A DNA stretch of 64,000 bases from Vandiemenella viatica (Eukaryota; Arthropoda; Insecta; Orthoptera; Morabidae): contig JARYHS010008074.1 of NCBI GenBank assembly GCA_031002005.1, forward strand, positions 275,343,930 to 275,407,929. The letters run 5' to 3'. A program made the position numbers and the translations under genes. The notes below the pieces were generated by a model. That model was not told the origin of the DNA. It saw only the letters and a list, made by a program, of their open reading frames with translations, and made no database searches. Shown one piece after another: positions 11,036-22,906 of the stretch; the stretch's first letter is position 1, and every line of letters begins with the position of its first letter.

Positions 11036-11965
11036 TTTTTTTTTTTATTTTTGGCAGTCATCAGTCTCTTGACCGGTTTGCTGCAATCCTTCATCTCTTC
11101 CTATCTTGCACCAACACCTTTACCTCAACATACCCCTTACAACCTACATCTTCAATAATCTTCTTCATATATTCTAATCTTTGTCTACCTCTACAGCTCT
11201 TATCTTTAACTGCTCCCTCTACTAACAAATTAACTAATCGCTCATGTCTTAAAATGTGACCTACCATGCTCTCTCTTCTTTCTGTAACACTCTTCCACAA
11301 ACTTCTTTCTTCACCTATCATTTCCAAAACATGTTGATTTCACATTTTATCTGTCGACATAATTTTCAACATCCTTCTATAACATGACATCAAATGCTTC
11401 ATTTTTCGTCCTTTCTGGTAAGTTCATGCATAGCTACCATAAAGCGCTGTGCTCCACACAGAAGTTTAAAAAGTTCTTTCTGAGTCATAGATCAATTTCT
11501 GAAACTAAAAAAATTCTCAATTTCAAGAAAGATCTTTTCACTATTGCTATGCTGCTTTTAACATCACTCCTTCGGCCATCAGTTGTAATTTTAAATCCTA
11601 CGAACAGAGTTCACTTACTTCTCCTATTGAACCCAATCCTATTTTTGTACTTAGTCTACTGTTATTGCAATCATTTCTGTTATATTCAGTCACTTCTGTC
11701 TTGCTTTGGTATATATTTAGAACAAATTTTTCTTTCAGCACTTTGTTCATTCCATTCTGTAACATCTCAATACCCTCAGTCTGTTCTGCTAACAGGGCAA
11801 TGTCATCAGCAAATCGTAGCATAATGATTTTTTTCCCCTCCTTTAACACTTAAGCCACATTCAAATTTTTCTTTTACTTCCTTTATTGCTTCCTTCACAT
11901 ACAAGTTGAATATTAATTGGGATAGATTACAAACTTCTGTCTCTCTCTTTTTAACTGGTGCATAT
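11036..11965 (-). pseudogene. Non-LTR retrotransposon (LINE) reverse transcriptase, 3' fragment
   Basis: Read on the minus strand, pieces of a LINE ORF2 appear in order. An LSQLIFNLYVKEAIKEV motif lies near 11960-11900. The catalytic-core motif MLRFADDIALLAE (FADD box) is near 11820, followed by a QSKTEV motif. The C-terminal region has GHILRHERLVNLLVEG and a C-rich GRGR-like stretch near 11280-11150. The poly-T at about 11036-11048 is the A-rich 3' tail in element orientation. Frameshifts separate the pieces and the 5' two thirds are absent. Clade not assigned. Confidence 0.8.
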
Positions 11966-12292
11966 GTCTCATGAAGGTGAGGATTGTGGAAATAAAGAGG
12001 TATTTTATGGAAAGGTTCAGTATGTGGAAGGAGGGCAGACTGTGGATTTTTTTTTAAGTATAAAAGTAAGAAAGAAAGAAAAGGAAACAAATCTTCATCC
12101 TTTTTCTTTAAGTGAAGTAGCTCTTACAGATAATAGTAACATATATAGGTGGGGGTGATATTGTACTATACCTAGAACTATTATTTGTGAGACTTTCTGC
12201 ATTCTAGAGGAGTGGAAATGTATTATAGTTAATAAATGAATGGGGATACAAGGAGCATTCCGAAATAAATGCAATTATTTTTTTAAAGTAAT

Positions 12293-15200
12293 TTATTGAA
12301 CAGATTTGCACAAACACTTAAAATGCTTCAAAGAAGTGTCCATCTTTTCCAGCGACTCTGCCATGATCGGTATGTGCCCTGGAAGGCGTCTTTGGAGACC
12401 TCTTGCAAGGTCTTCGTCACAGCTGATTGGATCTCTTCTATGGATGAAAAACGGGTTCCTTTCAGGGTGTAAGGAACCAGGCCGACACCGGGGTAGAGTA
12501 TCGCCTATGTGCCTTAACTTACTCTCTTGATCACACCTCCCAGTCCGATGAAAACTTGTTGAATACTTTAATTTAATTTGACCATGTTGCCAGGATACAA
12601 CTAGAACGCTACAGGTCGCCACAATATTTGAAGACCCCAAATATTGAAAAGGTATTACAGCAGCTAGAGAAAAAAAACAGTTCACTTTTCCGAAAATTCT
12701 TCAAGTTTATTTAAAAAAAATTCAAAAGTTCAAACAGCATTGCTTAGGCAATCGAACAATCGTTCCAAAAATTACATATTATGGAGAGAAGTAGAGACCG
12801 ACCAACCCCGATGAAAATTACCAGTTCATGTTAAGTAAACAAATGCCACGCCCCCCCCCCCCCCGCCAATGTTCCATCATGGCCGACCCCGGTAGTGCCA
12901 ACCGAAAACCTGAGCTACCAACCTAAAGTCGGAGTTGCCAACCTACCAGCGCACACGCTTATAACATCTTATTAGCACGACTTCAAACCCGGAAAAGAGA
13001 CCCCGTCTTCACCACGCGTCATGTTTTATACCTTCGCTGACGTCAGAGCCAAAATACAACTTTCTGCTAACACAAAGACGATTTAGACCACAAATATCTC
13101 AGTAACTAAACAGTTATGCGAAACCTTAGGTGTGCCAGTGTTTATACTTATTTAATTGTGAAATAATGGATATTTAGTGATTAACTTTAAGTGTTTGGTT
13201 TAAAAGATCCTAGCGTAGGAGTGAACTACTTTCCTGCCTGGGGAACTACTATTGTTCTGGAAATTTCTACATTTCGTCATTTTATTAACGCCACAATTTA
13301 TGCAAATAATATTATTATTACCGTGTTATATAAAAAATTCCTGAGTTTATAGGTGTAATTTTTATTAAGATTGGTGCAGGGAAAGTTTAACTACGACGTA
13401 ACCAAAGTGCGATTTCAGTTTTAATTTTATAACTTTATTTCTATTACTTTTATCGCAAATATAAAATTATCAAGAGATTCTCTGAATTAAATTACATATT
13501 CTGAAAGTTATCTCATCTCTGTATCTACTTTTGAACGGTTGAAATTAATTTATAAATTCTACATGTGGTTGCAATGAGAAATAAATTTTACGATCTCTAT
13601 AGAATTGGTTCTATTACGTAGAATTACTTGAAATTATTATATGTGATATTAGATTTTTAGTTCTTTCCGGAAATCTACTTTTTATTTCAAATGTTCTCTA
13701 GGATTTTGAGATAAAAATTGCCAAAAGTGAAGTGCATCTAATGAAGTATTAAAAAATTGATACAAGTTATTTAAACGTTCAGAAACTACGAAATTTTAGT
13801 GAATTTATATTTTAATTGCCTGATTACTTCCCTAAAATTACTTTATTTTGCTCGAAAGTGTGTGAAAACAGTGAAATGCCAAATATTAGAAATTGCTTGT
13901 GTACTGAACTGGATTATTTTGGATTATCATATTTAAGGTTAGTAAAAGGTGTTAATATCATTACAGAAAATTCATTTAGTTGGTTTATTAACTATTGATT
14001 TACTTTCTTGCTTGTAAATCGGTTTAAACATGACAAAATACTTCCAAAGTAGAAGTTCATAATTCCAAGGTAATATTATTACTGATTATTTAATTTTCGG
14101 TTGATTTAAAGTTTGTTTATTATTATACAAAGTTTATATCCGGTATTTAGCAACTACTGAAAGTTTTTACTGCATTCAAATTGGTTTAGAAACTGCAAAG
14201 TTAACCTATATCAAAATCTATTATTTGAAACTGAACTTGGGGGATTTAACCTATTTCCTCCCAACCTGATGTTTTCTTTTTGTTATCAAAGGTTTATCTA
14301 GAGCATTTATTTAATTTTGAATACTTTTATTTTTCCAAAAGGGTTTTATTTAGTGTGTTTGGTTACTGTATCCTTATGCTATACAAGGCTTTACTCCCAT
14401 AACCTATACATGAAATGAGAACTATCTTTTACTACAGAGTAAACTTTCCCTCTAATGTCTAAAAGTGAGAGGCTGGAATTTACCAAAATTCTAAGATGCT
14501 TACAAGGGCTGCCTTAATCCGAGGGGACAAAAAGAAGTCAGCTGGGGTGACACCAGGACTTTAAAAGGGGGAGGGGGACAGTGTTGGCACCTGGTATTTT
14601 GACAGGAACTCGCAGATTCTTAGCACGTTGTCATGATGGAGTTGCCGGGTAGCGGAGATGTCTTTTCTCATCCTGATGATCCTTTTTCGGAGTCTTTCCA
14701 GCACATCCATGTAGTAGGCAGCATTAACTGTCTGTCTCAAGGAACAAAATCCTTATGGACCAAAAAAGACAGTGAGAATTGTTTTCATTTTTGATTTGCT
14801 CATTCTTGCTGTTTTTGGGCTTGGAGGACTGGTCGGTGTGCCACTCACAGCTTTGGCGTATTGTTTCTGGGCCGTATGCAAAAATCCTGTTTTCATCACC
14901 AGTGATAACGTAGTCCAAATAATGAGCTTCAATTTCAACACGTTGCAAAAGTCCACTTCAAATTTCTGCTCGGTTGGTCTTTTCGTCATCTGACAACACC
15001 TTGGGGATGAGCTTGTCACACACTTTCCTCATCGCTAAATCTTCAGTAACAATGTGAAACACAATAGCAGACAACAAATTCAGTTTATTGGACAACATCT
15101 TGATATTCAATCGATAGTCAGAGCCCAACAATTGCTGAACACGAGCCACATTGTTGTCGGTTTTGATGGTTGACAATCGCCCAGAACATTGTTTGTCATG

Positions 15201-15362
15201 AACCTCTTCCCGGCCCTCCTTAAAAGCCTTTAACCACCTCAAAACTTATGAGTAAGACAGAGCGGAGTCCCTCTAAGCCTCATGAATCATTTTGTTAGTC
15301 TTCTCAAGAGATTTTCTTACATTAGCACAAAACTTAATTGCGTAACGTTGGTTGATTCCATT
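12293..15362 (-). pseudogene. Broken mariner transposase, two halves
   Basis: The N-terminal half reads on the minus strand from about 15362 to 14509, beginning MKKMESTNV. A helix-turn-helix region with the mariner motif LRWLKAFKEGREEVHD follows (near 15230), then YVITGDEN (first catalytic Asp, near 14900) and the MSKSKMKTILTVFFGP stretch near 14790. Sequence resembling the LHHDN second-Asp region lies near 14630. The C-terminal end resumes at about 12463-12293. Frameshifts and stops occur in both halves. Mariner proteins excise and integrate at TA through a DD34D active site; this copy cannot. Confidence 0.85.
12468..14504. mobile_element. Probable solo LTR inserted in mariner
   Basis: The 2,037-bp insertion begins TGTAAGG and ends GCTTACA, so it has TG...CA termini with short inverted ends (TGTAAG/CTTACA). 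A perfect 4-bp duplication, AGGG, lies at 12464-12467 and 14505-14508. These are the hallmarks of an LTR element integrated by a retroviral-type integrase, probably Ty3/gypsy-like. No gag/pol and no internal pair of direct repeats was seen, so a solo LTR left by recombination is the best reading. A 15-base C run lies near 12849. At 2 kb the LTR would be unusually long. Confidence 0.78.
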
Positions 15363-15639
15363 TTTTTCATGACACGGTCGGCGCGCAGAGGTTCACAATA
15401 ACTGACCTCTTGACACTTCCACAGCTTGAAGAGCACTGAGACGGGTTTTGCACCAAAGCTTAGCATCACCCCCCCCCACCCCCACTTACTCCAAATGGTT
15501 TGATCCCACTCCGACCAATAGGAGTGGCGCAGGAATTTAAATTGCAATACTTTCGGAATGCTCCTTGTATATAGGAATGAGACTAACCAGTTTGTTTGAC
15601 ATCAGTAGTGTAAAAATTAATGGAGAGACTTGGTAGCTA

Positions 15640-16440
15640 GCTAGATTAGCAAAATCTATGGTTTATAAGTAAGCAGCATGGATTTCAGAGAGGTTATACA
15701 CACGAATATCAGTAAACTATTTGTAGTTCATTTCAAATAAAATGGATAAGGGTTGTAATGTTGGCAGTCTGATACTGCATCATTTAGAGCATTTCGCAGA
15801 GGCAACAATAGAATGTTGTTGATTAAGGTTAAAATAACAGGTGTAAATCAGGATGTCATATGTGTAGTGGATTCAGGCCTGGCACTGGGGTGTGGGGTAA
15901 GCAGGGCAAAAGTACCCAGGCCCGGGTCCCCAAAGTGGGCCCACCAGCCAGGGTGCCTAGCTAAATAGAAATCAAATGCAAGTTTTAAAAACTGCACCTA
16001 TCATATTGAACATTTTTTGAAAAAAAAAAAAAATTCTGATTATACACAAAAAAAACAAAGTTTAAAGTAAAAATTTTTGTTGTGGGGGGAGGGGGTGCCT
16101 AAGATTTCTTACCTGGACTCTTGAGAATCCTAGCACTGGCCCTGAGTGGATGAATTCTTAAGAAGAATGCAAAGAAGTCAAGCTATGAAATTTCGGCGTT
16201 GGTGAAATGGCGTCAGAGTAGGGTGTTGGGATCATTGCTGTTCATTATTTAAATGAATGAATCTGTCATAGGTTTAGCCAAATGTTATGTAGTATGCAGA
16301 TGACATAATGCTGTATAGGATTAAATTGAGGGAGGGTTATGATCTATACATGATGTTCCAATTGAGTGGGTAAACCCTGAATGAAGATAAATACCGAGAA
16401 AAGTCAGGTAGTCAGATACATGAATAAAATAGTAAATCTC
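15640..16440 (+). pseudogene. Non-LTR retrotransposon RT relic split by a MITE
   Basis: Plus-strand remnants of a reverse transcriptase core can be followed in several frames. A region before the MITE (near 15785-15873) is followed by a QGS-VLG-type motif region near 16210-16240 and a YADDIMLYR catalytic box near 16290. An NTEKSQV-like stretch lies near 16390. Every frame has stops. The MITE at 15874-16144 interrupts it. Clade and ends not determined. Confidence 0.65.
15874..16144. mobile_element. hAT-type MITE inside a LINE relic
   Basis: This 271-bp element begins CAGGCCTGGCACTGG and ends GCACTGGCCCTG in inverse relation. The flanking 8-bp duplication has one mismatch: AGTGGATT (15866-15873) and AGTGGATG (16145-16152). 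CAG...CTG ends with 8-bp duplication indicate hAT. Internal A-run (about 16019-16033) and G-rich tract (about 16083-16096). No coding potential. Confidence 0.83.
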
Positions 16441-17157
16441 TTTTTCGATTGTACAGTAATGGAAAACAACAGCATGTGAATATTTATTTCTGTCATTTCA
16501 TTTTCTCCAAATCTAACTTATGATAGATTGACAAAAGAAAACAATAAAATGTCTTCTGAAATCAATAGGGAAAAAAGCTATGTGTCACGTGGGGAGGGGT
16601 AGAGGCAAAAGCCACATCAGGATAAAAGTGGGGGGGAGGCAAGGGGGTGTCCACAGGAAGCCAAAATGGAGCAATGTAGTCGTAGTTTATGCATGCTCCC
16701 TAATGGATTTTAAAGTAAAAAATTTACATGAAATGTAAGTGAGTGAGTAGGAAAGTAAATTCTGTGGCAAACACTACAACTCAATTGATGATGATAGTAG
16801 CAGAGGTTATTCTTGACAATTAATCAGTTTCAGAAGTTTGTATATAGTGGAACAAAAATTTTAATGAAATGCAGCAAAAACTGAGCATTTCCACAATAGT
16901 GAATAGGAATTTAAGGAAGGGTTGCAGCATACAGCCATTTTACACATTTTTTCCCTTCTCGCAGGCCTTCCTGGGCACCTCCTCTTTTCAGAGGCTTGTG
17001 CTTATTTTAAAAACATATTTAGCAGTCCAACTACCAGCTTGATAGGCCCATTGTAGTCTTATGGGGAAGTGGATGTGTTTCCATCTGTCTGTAAAATATG
17101 TAATTATATTCTGTGTGTATTTTCGTTTGTGTAATGTAGAGTTTATGAAGCGCAGAT
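16441..17157. other. Unassigned sequence
   Basis: No gene recognised. G-rich patches occur near 16595 and 16630-16650. It may include the 3' part of the preceding LINE relic. Confidence 0.4.
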
Positions 17158-17228
17158 TGGGGACCATCCCAGCATTTGCCTTTGTGTTTGTGGAAAACCA
17201 CCTAAAATTGCAATTAGGATGGACCACG
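17158..17228 (-). mobile_element. SINE fragment, reverse orientation
   Basis: The segment beginning CCATCCCAGCATTTGCCT and running through GGAAAACCACC to about 17228 is a diverged reverse complement of the body of the SINE at 6198-6439 (GGTTTCC...GGCAAATGCCGGGATG). Only part of the body is recognisable. Confidence 0.65.
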
Positions 17229-18785
17229 ACGACGACTCGATCCTAGTCCCATTGTACCTCCTGGATCCAGTGTGGTGGTGCATAATGCACACAGCCACAA
17301 TGGCAAGTTTACTGCCATTACTTTTTAACAGTTATACTGTCAACATCATATAACAGGATGTGAATTCCACAGTGTGATTTTAAGATTAGATATAAAAAAA
17401 AATCACTCTTATCAGCTAATGACCAGGCAGTATATAGAAAAACAGATGTCCCACAAATCCTTGTCCACAGAGTAAAACTATTTACCAACAACACAGTTTG
17501 AACACTTCTGCCACTAATATATACATAATGGACTGTGGAGTAAATCTGTCATCAATGTGAAACTCATTGAGCAAGTATCACTTATCTTGGTAATAATCCT
17601 GTGAGAACTGTCCCTACTTTACTTTATGAAAGTAAATTATTTACTGTCAAGAAGAGAGAACAACAAAAACAGCCATAGAGATGTGATTTTTAATACCAAT
17701 CAAAGGAAGTACAAGCCAATCTAAAATAAAAAAGTACATTTGTCAAAAGCATCATTATGATTAATGACAAGTTAGGGTGATAGAGAGAAAAATGCAAAGA
17801 ACATCTTGATAGAAGGAAACATGCCTGACTGCAGAATATGCTGATAGCTTATAAATCATGAGGCAGAGAAGCAATGGTTGACCAATATAAAAATGAAAGA
17901 AGCTGGAGCAGGTCAAAGACCAATCCTTGAAGATCACCTTGGTAATGATGTGGCAGCACTGAATGATGCAACTAAATAATTTTGTACATAAATTATCAAC
18001 GTAAGTAAGAGAGAGCATTCAAACAGTTATGAACAAATATGAGGAATAAGTTACCAGAAACACTTATGGAAGAATTAAACTTGTCTTCCTAAACTTCGCA
18101 AATTACTCTCACCCCCCCCCCCCCCTCCCCTAATGGCCATCTATCCAACTCCATCCACAACAAACCTGTAATAATATCTACACTTTGATAGCTGCAACCA
18201 ATTTCACATTAAATGATCCCTCCCAGCCTTCCAAAGCAGACACATTTGTTCTAATCTAGGAACCTTTACTGTTTACTCCAACAACTTGACGCAAGCCCTT
18301 GCATTACACAAATATCCCCCAGAAATCTTGCATAAACAGTTACTGCAAATCAATACACTATCCCAACTCTGTAGGTGGAATAAACCTGGATACCAGACAT
18401 ACATGTCCATTTTCTCATGATGAACTTGTTTCCAACACATATTTTCACTTATATTTTTTTTGCCTACTCATCCATCTCTGATGCCACATAACAATCAAAT
18501 ACCACCTTTCTTAAGGCTGGGTTGAGCAGGGCACTCATGTGAATTCCCATCTGTTTTCATGAATAAGGGGATTGCCCAATATATTGTTTTGTGTCCGTAT
18601 TTTGTGTATTTATTTTTTTGTCACTGCAGCCTTCCTCCCTTCAATTTTAGTGAGTGTTGGGTTTACTTATTTTTTGTTTATATATTAATATCTTTATATC
18701 TGTACTTGGCAAGTAATGGAAAAATTTTGCTATGAATGCTCTATATGAGGATCAATTCAATAAATCTTATATATAGATATATAAA
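17229..18785. other. Unassigned sequence
   Basis: No gene recognised. A plus-strand stretch near 17250-17330 reads PIVPPGSSVVVHNAHSHN, reminiscent of the mid-domain of DDE transposases, but it is short and followed by a stop. A run of C interrupted by one T lies near 18111-18129. Confidence 0.4.
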
Positions 18786-20760
18786 TAGACGTGTATTTTC
18801 CTATATTTCACATTTCAGCCACCACTACCTAGCACAGATCTCTGGTCTTTGTGTGTGGAAGTAGCATGGGGTTTCCTGCCGAGCACAACGTTGGCCGAAT
18901 GTCGATAAATGAGGGGATGTGGGAGATATGATGGTTAAAAGTGGTTGATGCAGGGCATTTTCATATTTCGACCAAAGACATGTTTCTCCGTATATATCAT
19001 TCTGCTGTCACAACTACATAGCATAGACTATTGGTGTTTCTGTGTGGTAGTGGCATCGTGTCTCCTATCGTGTACTATGGTGGTTAGATGTCGGTAGGTA
19101 TAGGGGTATGGGAGATATTGTGGTTGAAAGTGGCCGACCAGTGGCACTTTCATATTTCTACCAAAACAAATGTGTCATGGTGTATCACTTTTCAGCCAAA
19201 ACTATCTAGCGCAAATCACTGGTGTTTGCATGTGGCAGTAACACATAGTCACCTGTCAGTAACAACGTTGGTCGAATTTCAGTAACTATGGTAGTGTGAG
19301 AGATATGGTGGTTGAAATTGGCCGATCAAGGATATTTTCGTATTTCGATCAAAGACATGTGTCTCCATATAAGTCAGTCTGCGACCACAACTACAAAGCA
19401 TAGACCATTGTTGTTTGTGTGTGGTAGTGGTATCATGTCTCCTATCGTATGCTATGGTGGTTAGATTTCGGTAGCTATTGGGGTGTGGGAGATATGGTGG
19501 TTGAAAGTGGCTGACCCGCGGCACTTTCATATTTCTACCAAAAACAAATGTATCATGGTGTACCACTCTTCAGCCAAAACTATCTAGCACAGATCACTGG
19601 TGTTTGCGTGTGGCAGTAACACATAGTCACCCGTCGGTAACAACGTTGGTCAAATTTCAGTAACTGTGGTAGTGTGAGAGATATGGTGGTTGAAATTGGC
19701 CGATCAAGGATATTTTCGTATTTCGATCAAAGACATGTGTCTCCGTATAAGTCACTCTGCTACCACAACTACAAAGCATAAACCATTGTTGTTTGTGTGT
19801 GGTAGTGGTATCGTGTGCTATGGTGGTTAGATGTCGGTAGCTATGGGGGTGCGGGAGATATGGTGGTTGAAAGTGGCCCACCCCCGGGCCTTTCATATTT
19901 CTACCAAAAAACAAATGTATCATGGTGTACCACATTTCAGCCAAAACTATCTAGTGCAGATCACTGGTGTTTGTGTGTGGTAGTAGCACAGGGTCATCTA
20001 TCGATAACAACGTTGGCCGAATTTTGGTAACTGTGGTAGTGTGGGAGATATGGTGGTTGAAAATGGCCAATCAAGGATATTTTCACATTTCGACCAAAGA
20101 CATGTCAGTTTGCGACCACAACTACAAAGCATAGACCATTGGTGTTTGTATGTGGTAGTGGTATCATGTGTCCTATCGTGCGAATTTCGGTAAGTGTGGT
20201 AGTGTGGGAGATATGGTGCCTGAAATTGGCCGATCAAGGATATTTTCGTATTTCGACCTAAGACATGTGTCTCCGTATATGTCACTCTACTGCCACAACT
20301 ACAAAGCATAGACTACTGCTGTTTGTGTGTGGTAGTGGTATTGTGTCTCCTATCGTGTGCTATGGTGGTTAGATATCGGTAGCTATGGGGGTGTGGAGAC
20401 ATGGTGGTTGAAAGTGGTCAACCAGCGGCAATTTCATATTTCTACCAAAAATGTATGTGTCATGGTGTATCACTTTTCTGCCAAAAGTATCTGGTGCAGA
20501 TCACTGGTGTTTGCGTGTGGCAGTAGCACAGAGTCACCAGTCGACCACAACGTTGGCAGAATTTCGGTAAGTGTGAGAGTGTGGGAGATATGGTGGTTGA
20601 AATTGGTCGATCAAGAATATTTGTATATTTCGACCAAAGACGTGTGTGCATATATATTACTTTGCTGCCTCAACTACATAGCCCAGAGGACTGGCATTTG
20701 TGCGTGGTAATAGCATCGAGTCTCCTATCGTGCACTGTGGTGGTTAGATGTCGGTAGCTG
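18786..20760. repeat. Dimeric tandem array of ~188-bp related monomers (A-B)
   Basis: Two related monomer types alternate. Type A begins GAGATATGGTGGTTGAAAGTGG and runs through TTTCTACCAAAA. Type B begins similarly but reads GAAATTGGCCGATCAAGG and TTTCGACCAAAGACATG. B starts fall near 18925, 19298, 19674, 20044, 20207 and 20583; A starts near 19110, 19489, 19855 and 20393. The dimer period is about 370-376 bp. The B unit at 20044 is only about 163 bp and joins the front of B to the end of an A-type unit. Open frames of 60-117 codons across the array are repeat by-products, not genes. Confidence 0.92.
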
Positions 20761-22185
20761 TCAATCCATATTTTTTGCAAAGACGAACGACGCCGTGGGT
20801 ACCAGCTAGTTCTTATAATAAAAATCATGTTGGCAACTAATGAACTGTTATGTTTGCTAGCGGACATGACAAAATCATTGCTTCATTTCGTAACTTATAC
20901 GCTTTTTGCTACTTGAAGTTATTATTGTAGACCAACTTTACACTCCATACTGATGTTAATACTACAGTGAACTCTTCCGACAGTGGTCGATAAAGAACTA
21001 GCACTGATTTAAGGGGTAAAATTGTCACCAGTGATCTGGTATCCCAGAATACAAAAAGAAGTTTAACAAGTGCGAACAGTTTACAAGCTGATACTAATGC
21101 AGATCAATAGTCATGAACGATTGTTTTCATATTTTGTAACTGTTGTTTATGAGATATAACATTTGGAGGAATACACAGCAAACTGGGAACCAGGAAACGT
21201 AATGCTGGTCAACACTTGTATAAGAGTTGTTGCCCCCTCTGCTGCCGTTTTGGTAGGACTCATGTGCTGGTACTGTAGGCGTCCCAGAAGCATGGTGGCT
21301 AGCGGGTGGGTAGTTCCTGGAGTAGATGGTTCGAGTGCAGCCTCTGATATAAGTGATGTTCATGAACTGTTACATTCTTCTTGTGTTGAATGTAACGTGG
21401 ATAGCTAAAATCACATCACACTCTAATTGAGAAGCCAAAATAATGGAGAGGATGCACATATTGATAAACTAAGGAAAATGCTTTCTTGGTTTATTTTTTA
21501 TCAATTCAGTCTCTAAATGTAAGTTATATTTTTTGAAATGTCATGGAAAATATTATTTACCAATGATTTGAAAGGAATCTGGCCACGGTATCAGAGTATG
21601 AACTAGTCCCCTGTTAGCCTGAATTTATTTCGTTAATCCTCTGACCATGAAATACACAAAATTACTGACAAAGATACTTGGAAGTGGACATCTAAAATGA
21701 CAGTGCCAACTGAACTGGTAAACATTTCAATGATTTCATTGAAAAGAAGTACAGTTTCCATGGGTTGTTTTTAACTTAGAAAGGCAGGCCAAAGTTTCAA
21801 TATGATAAAACTAGTTTGCATAGCAGTTACTGATTCAAAATGCTATTCGGGCATCCTATCAGAAGAAACTGTTCTACTGTCATCGTTGTAAAGGCCTAAG
21901 TAAGTGATGTTAAAGGCGAAATTATAGTCATAACTGATAAACTTCTTGATCATAAAAAGTCTAACAACTTATGTCAAATCACTTAAATCAGTTAATGATG
22001 GTTTGTTACTGCGATCTTAACTGTCTTCTGTAGTATGCTTAGTACTGAAAGGAAATTATTGATTGATATTCACCAATCTAATCTAGGTATCAACAAATTT
22101 GCTGTCATCACAGCCATAGCAGAATGGAGTTCAAAACTTTGAAGGCATAAAACAGTTTTTATTTGGTTAGGGCTTTATGACTAGT
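20761..22185. other. Mostly unassigned sequence with one exon-like frame
   Basis: Apart from the candidate exon at 21158-21408 described separately, no gene or repeat was recognised. Confidence 0.4.
21158..21408 (+). CDS. Possible terminal exon, unknown protein
   Basis: I do not recognise this gene. An open frame follows an AG at about 21157 and runs to TAG at 21406-21408. It encodes about 80 residues with a hydrophobic stretch (MLVNTCIRVVAPSAAVLVGL) that could be a membrane segment. An Arg-rich turn, a Gly/Ser-rich segment and a Cys-containing tail follow. It is less AT-rich than its surroundings and has no TE motif. Against it, the upstream pyrimidine tract is poor, no neighbouring exon was found, and the frame could be chance. 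Treat as hypothetical. Confidence 0.22.
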
Positions 22186-22189
22186 CGAT

Positions 22190-22312
22190 TTCAAGGTGCC
22201 TGGAGAGAGCTGGGGAAAGGAACGGCCAGGATCGCAACCATGGGAATTCGAGAAACACGTAGCGGCATTCGCCTGGAGTAATTTCAGAAAAACATGGAAA
22301 ACCAAATGTGTA
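22190..22312 (-). mobile_element. SINE fragment, reverse orientation
   Basis: GCATTCGCCTGGAGTAATTT followed by CATGGAAAACC is a diverged reverse complement of the body of the 6198-6439 SINE family. The tRNA-like head is not visible. Overlapping open frames are by-products. Confidence 0.6.
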
Positions 22313-22898
22313 TTTTGCCAATTTTTGCTGAATTCTTGTATAGAATTTTGTGAAGTACTTATCATGTTCATTGATTTGTGATGTAACACTTTAGAATCCA
22401 TGTTTATATAAAATATGAGGAACGGAAGAGATGGCAAACAATTTATTGTAATTTTGTCTTATCTGTTAAATGCAGATAACAGGCTTCTCCAGAAAAATTC
22501 CTGAACTATTTCCAACCAACCTTACACCTAATGTTTTGACAGATAACATACAAATTTTGATAAAAAATTGATGCTTGCTGTGAAAATGTTACAGGGACTT
22601 ACTGCCAACATTTTCATCTGATGGTGAATAATTTCCAATTAGTCTTCTTGGATATAGTGCTAAATGTTGTCGATGAAACATTTCAACTACATATTCAGCA
22701 CTTGTCTTCAGGTAATTGATTGCTGTACAAATGTATCAGACTGTAGGTGTATTGAAAATGAACAATCCATAAACTTCATAAGATTAACCAGAATTATTGA
22801 AAGCTTGGCCGAAATAAATATTTCGGATATACCACTTCATGATTCAGGTACTTTATCACTGACAAGTATCAACTTTAATTCATTTTCATAAGTTAGTG
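22313..22898. other. Unassigned AT-rich sequence
   Basis: The 75-codon frame at 22664-22891 has no family resemblance or splice context strong enough to call a gene. No other feature seen. Confidence 0.4.
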
Positions 22899-22906
22899 AT
22901 ATTCGT

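Larger units (their letters stand above)
12249..15567 (-). mobile_element. mariner transposon interrupted by a 2-kb insertion
   Basis: The ends are inverted repeats starting CAAGGAGCATTCCGAAA. The left end begins at 12249 and the right end finishes at 15567. A TA dinucleotide flanks each side (12247-12248 and 15568-15569), as expected for Tc1/mariner integration. Transposase remnants read on the minus strand. Subtracting the 2,037-bp insertion and its 4-bp duplication leaves about 1,278 bp, the normal size of a mariner. Confidence 0.92.

Noticed and set aside
17250..17330. A DDE transposase gene (PIVPPGSSVVVHNAHSHN)
   Set aside because: Fewer than 30 codons, key Asp absent, no inverted ends or neighbouring domains.
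18786..20760. Several 60-117 codon frames on both strands in the tandem array
   Set aside because: They recur with the repeat period, lack domains and are explained by the repeat sequence.
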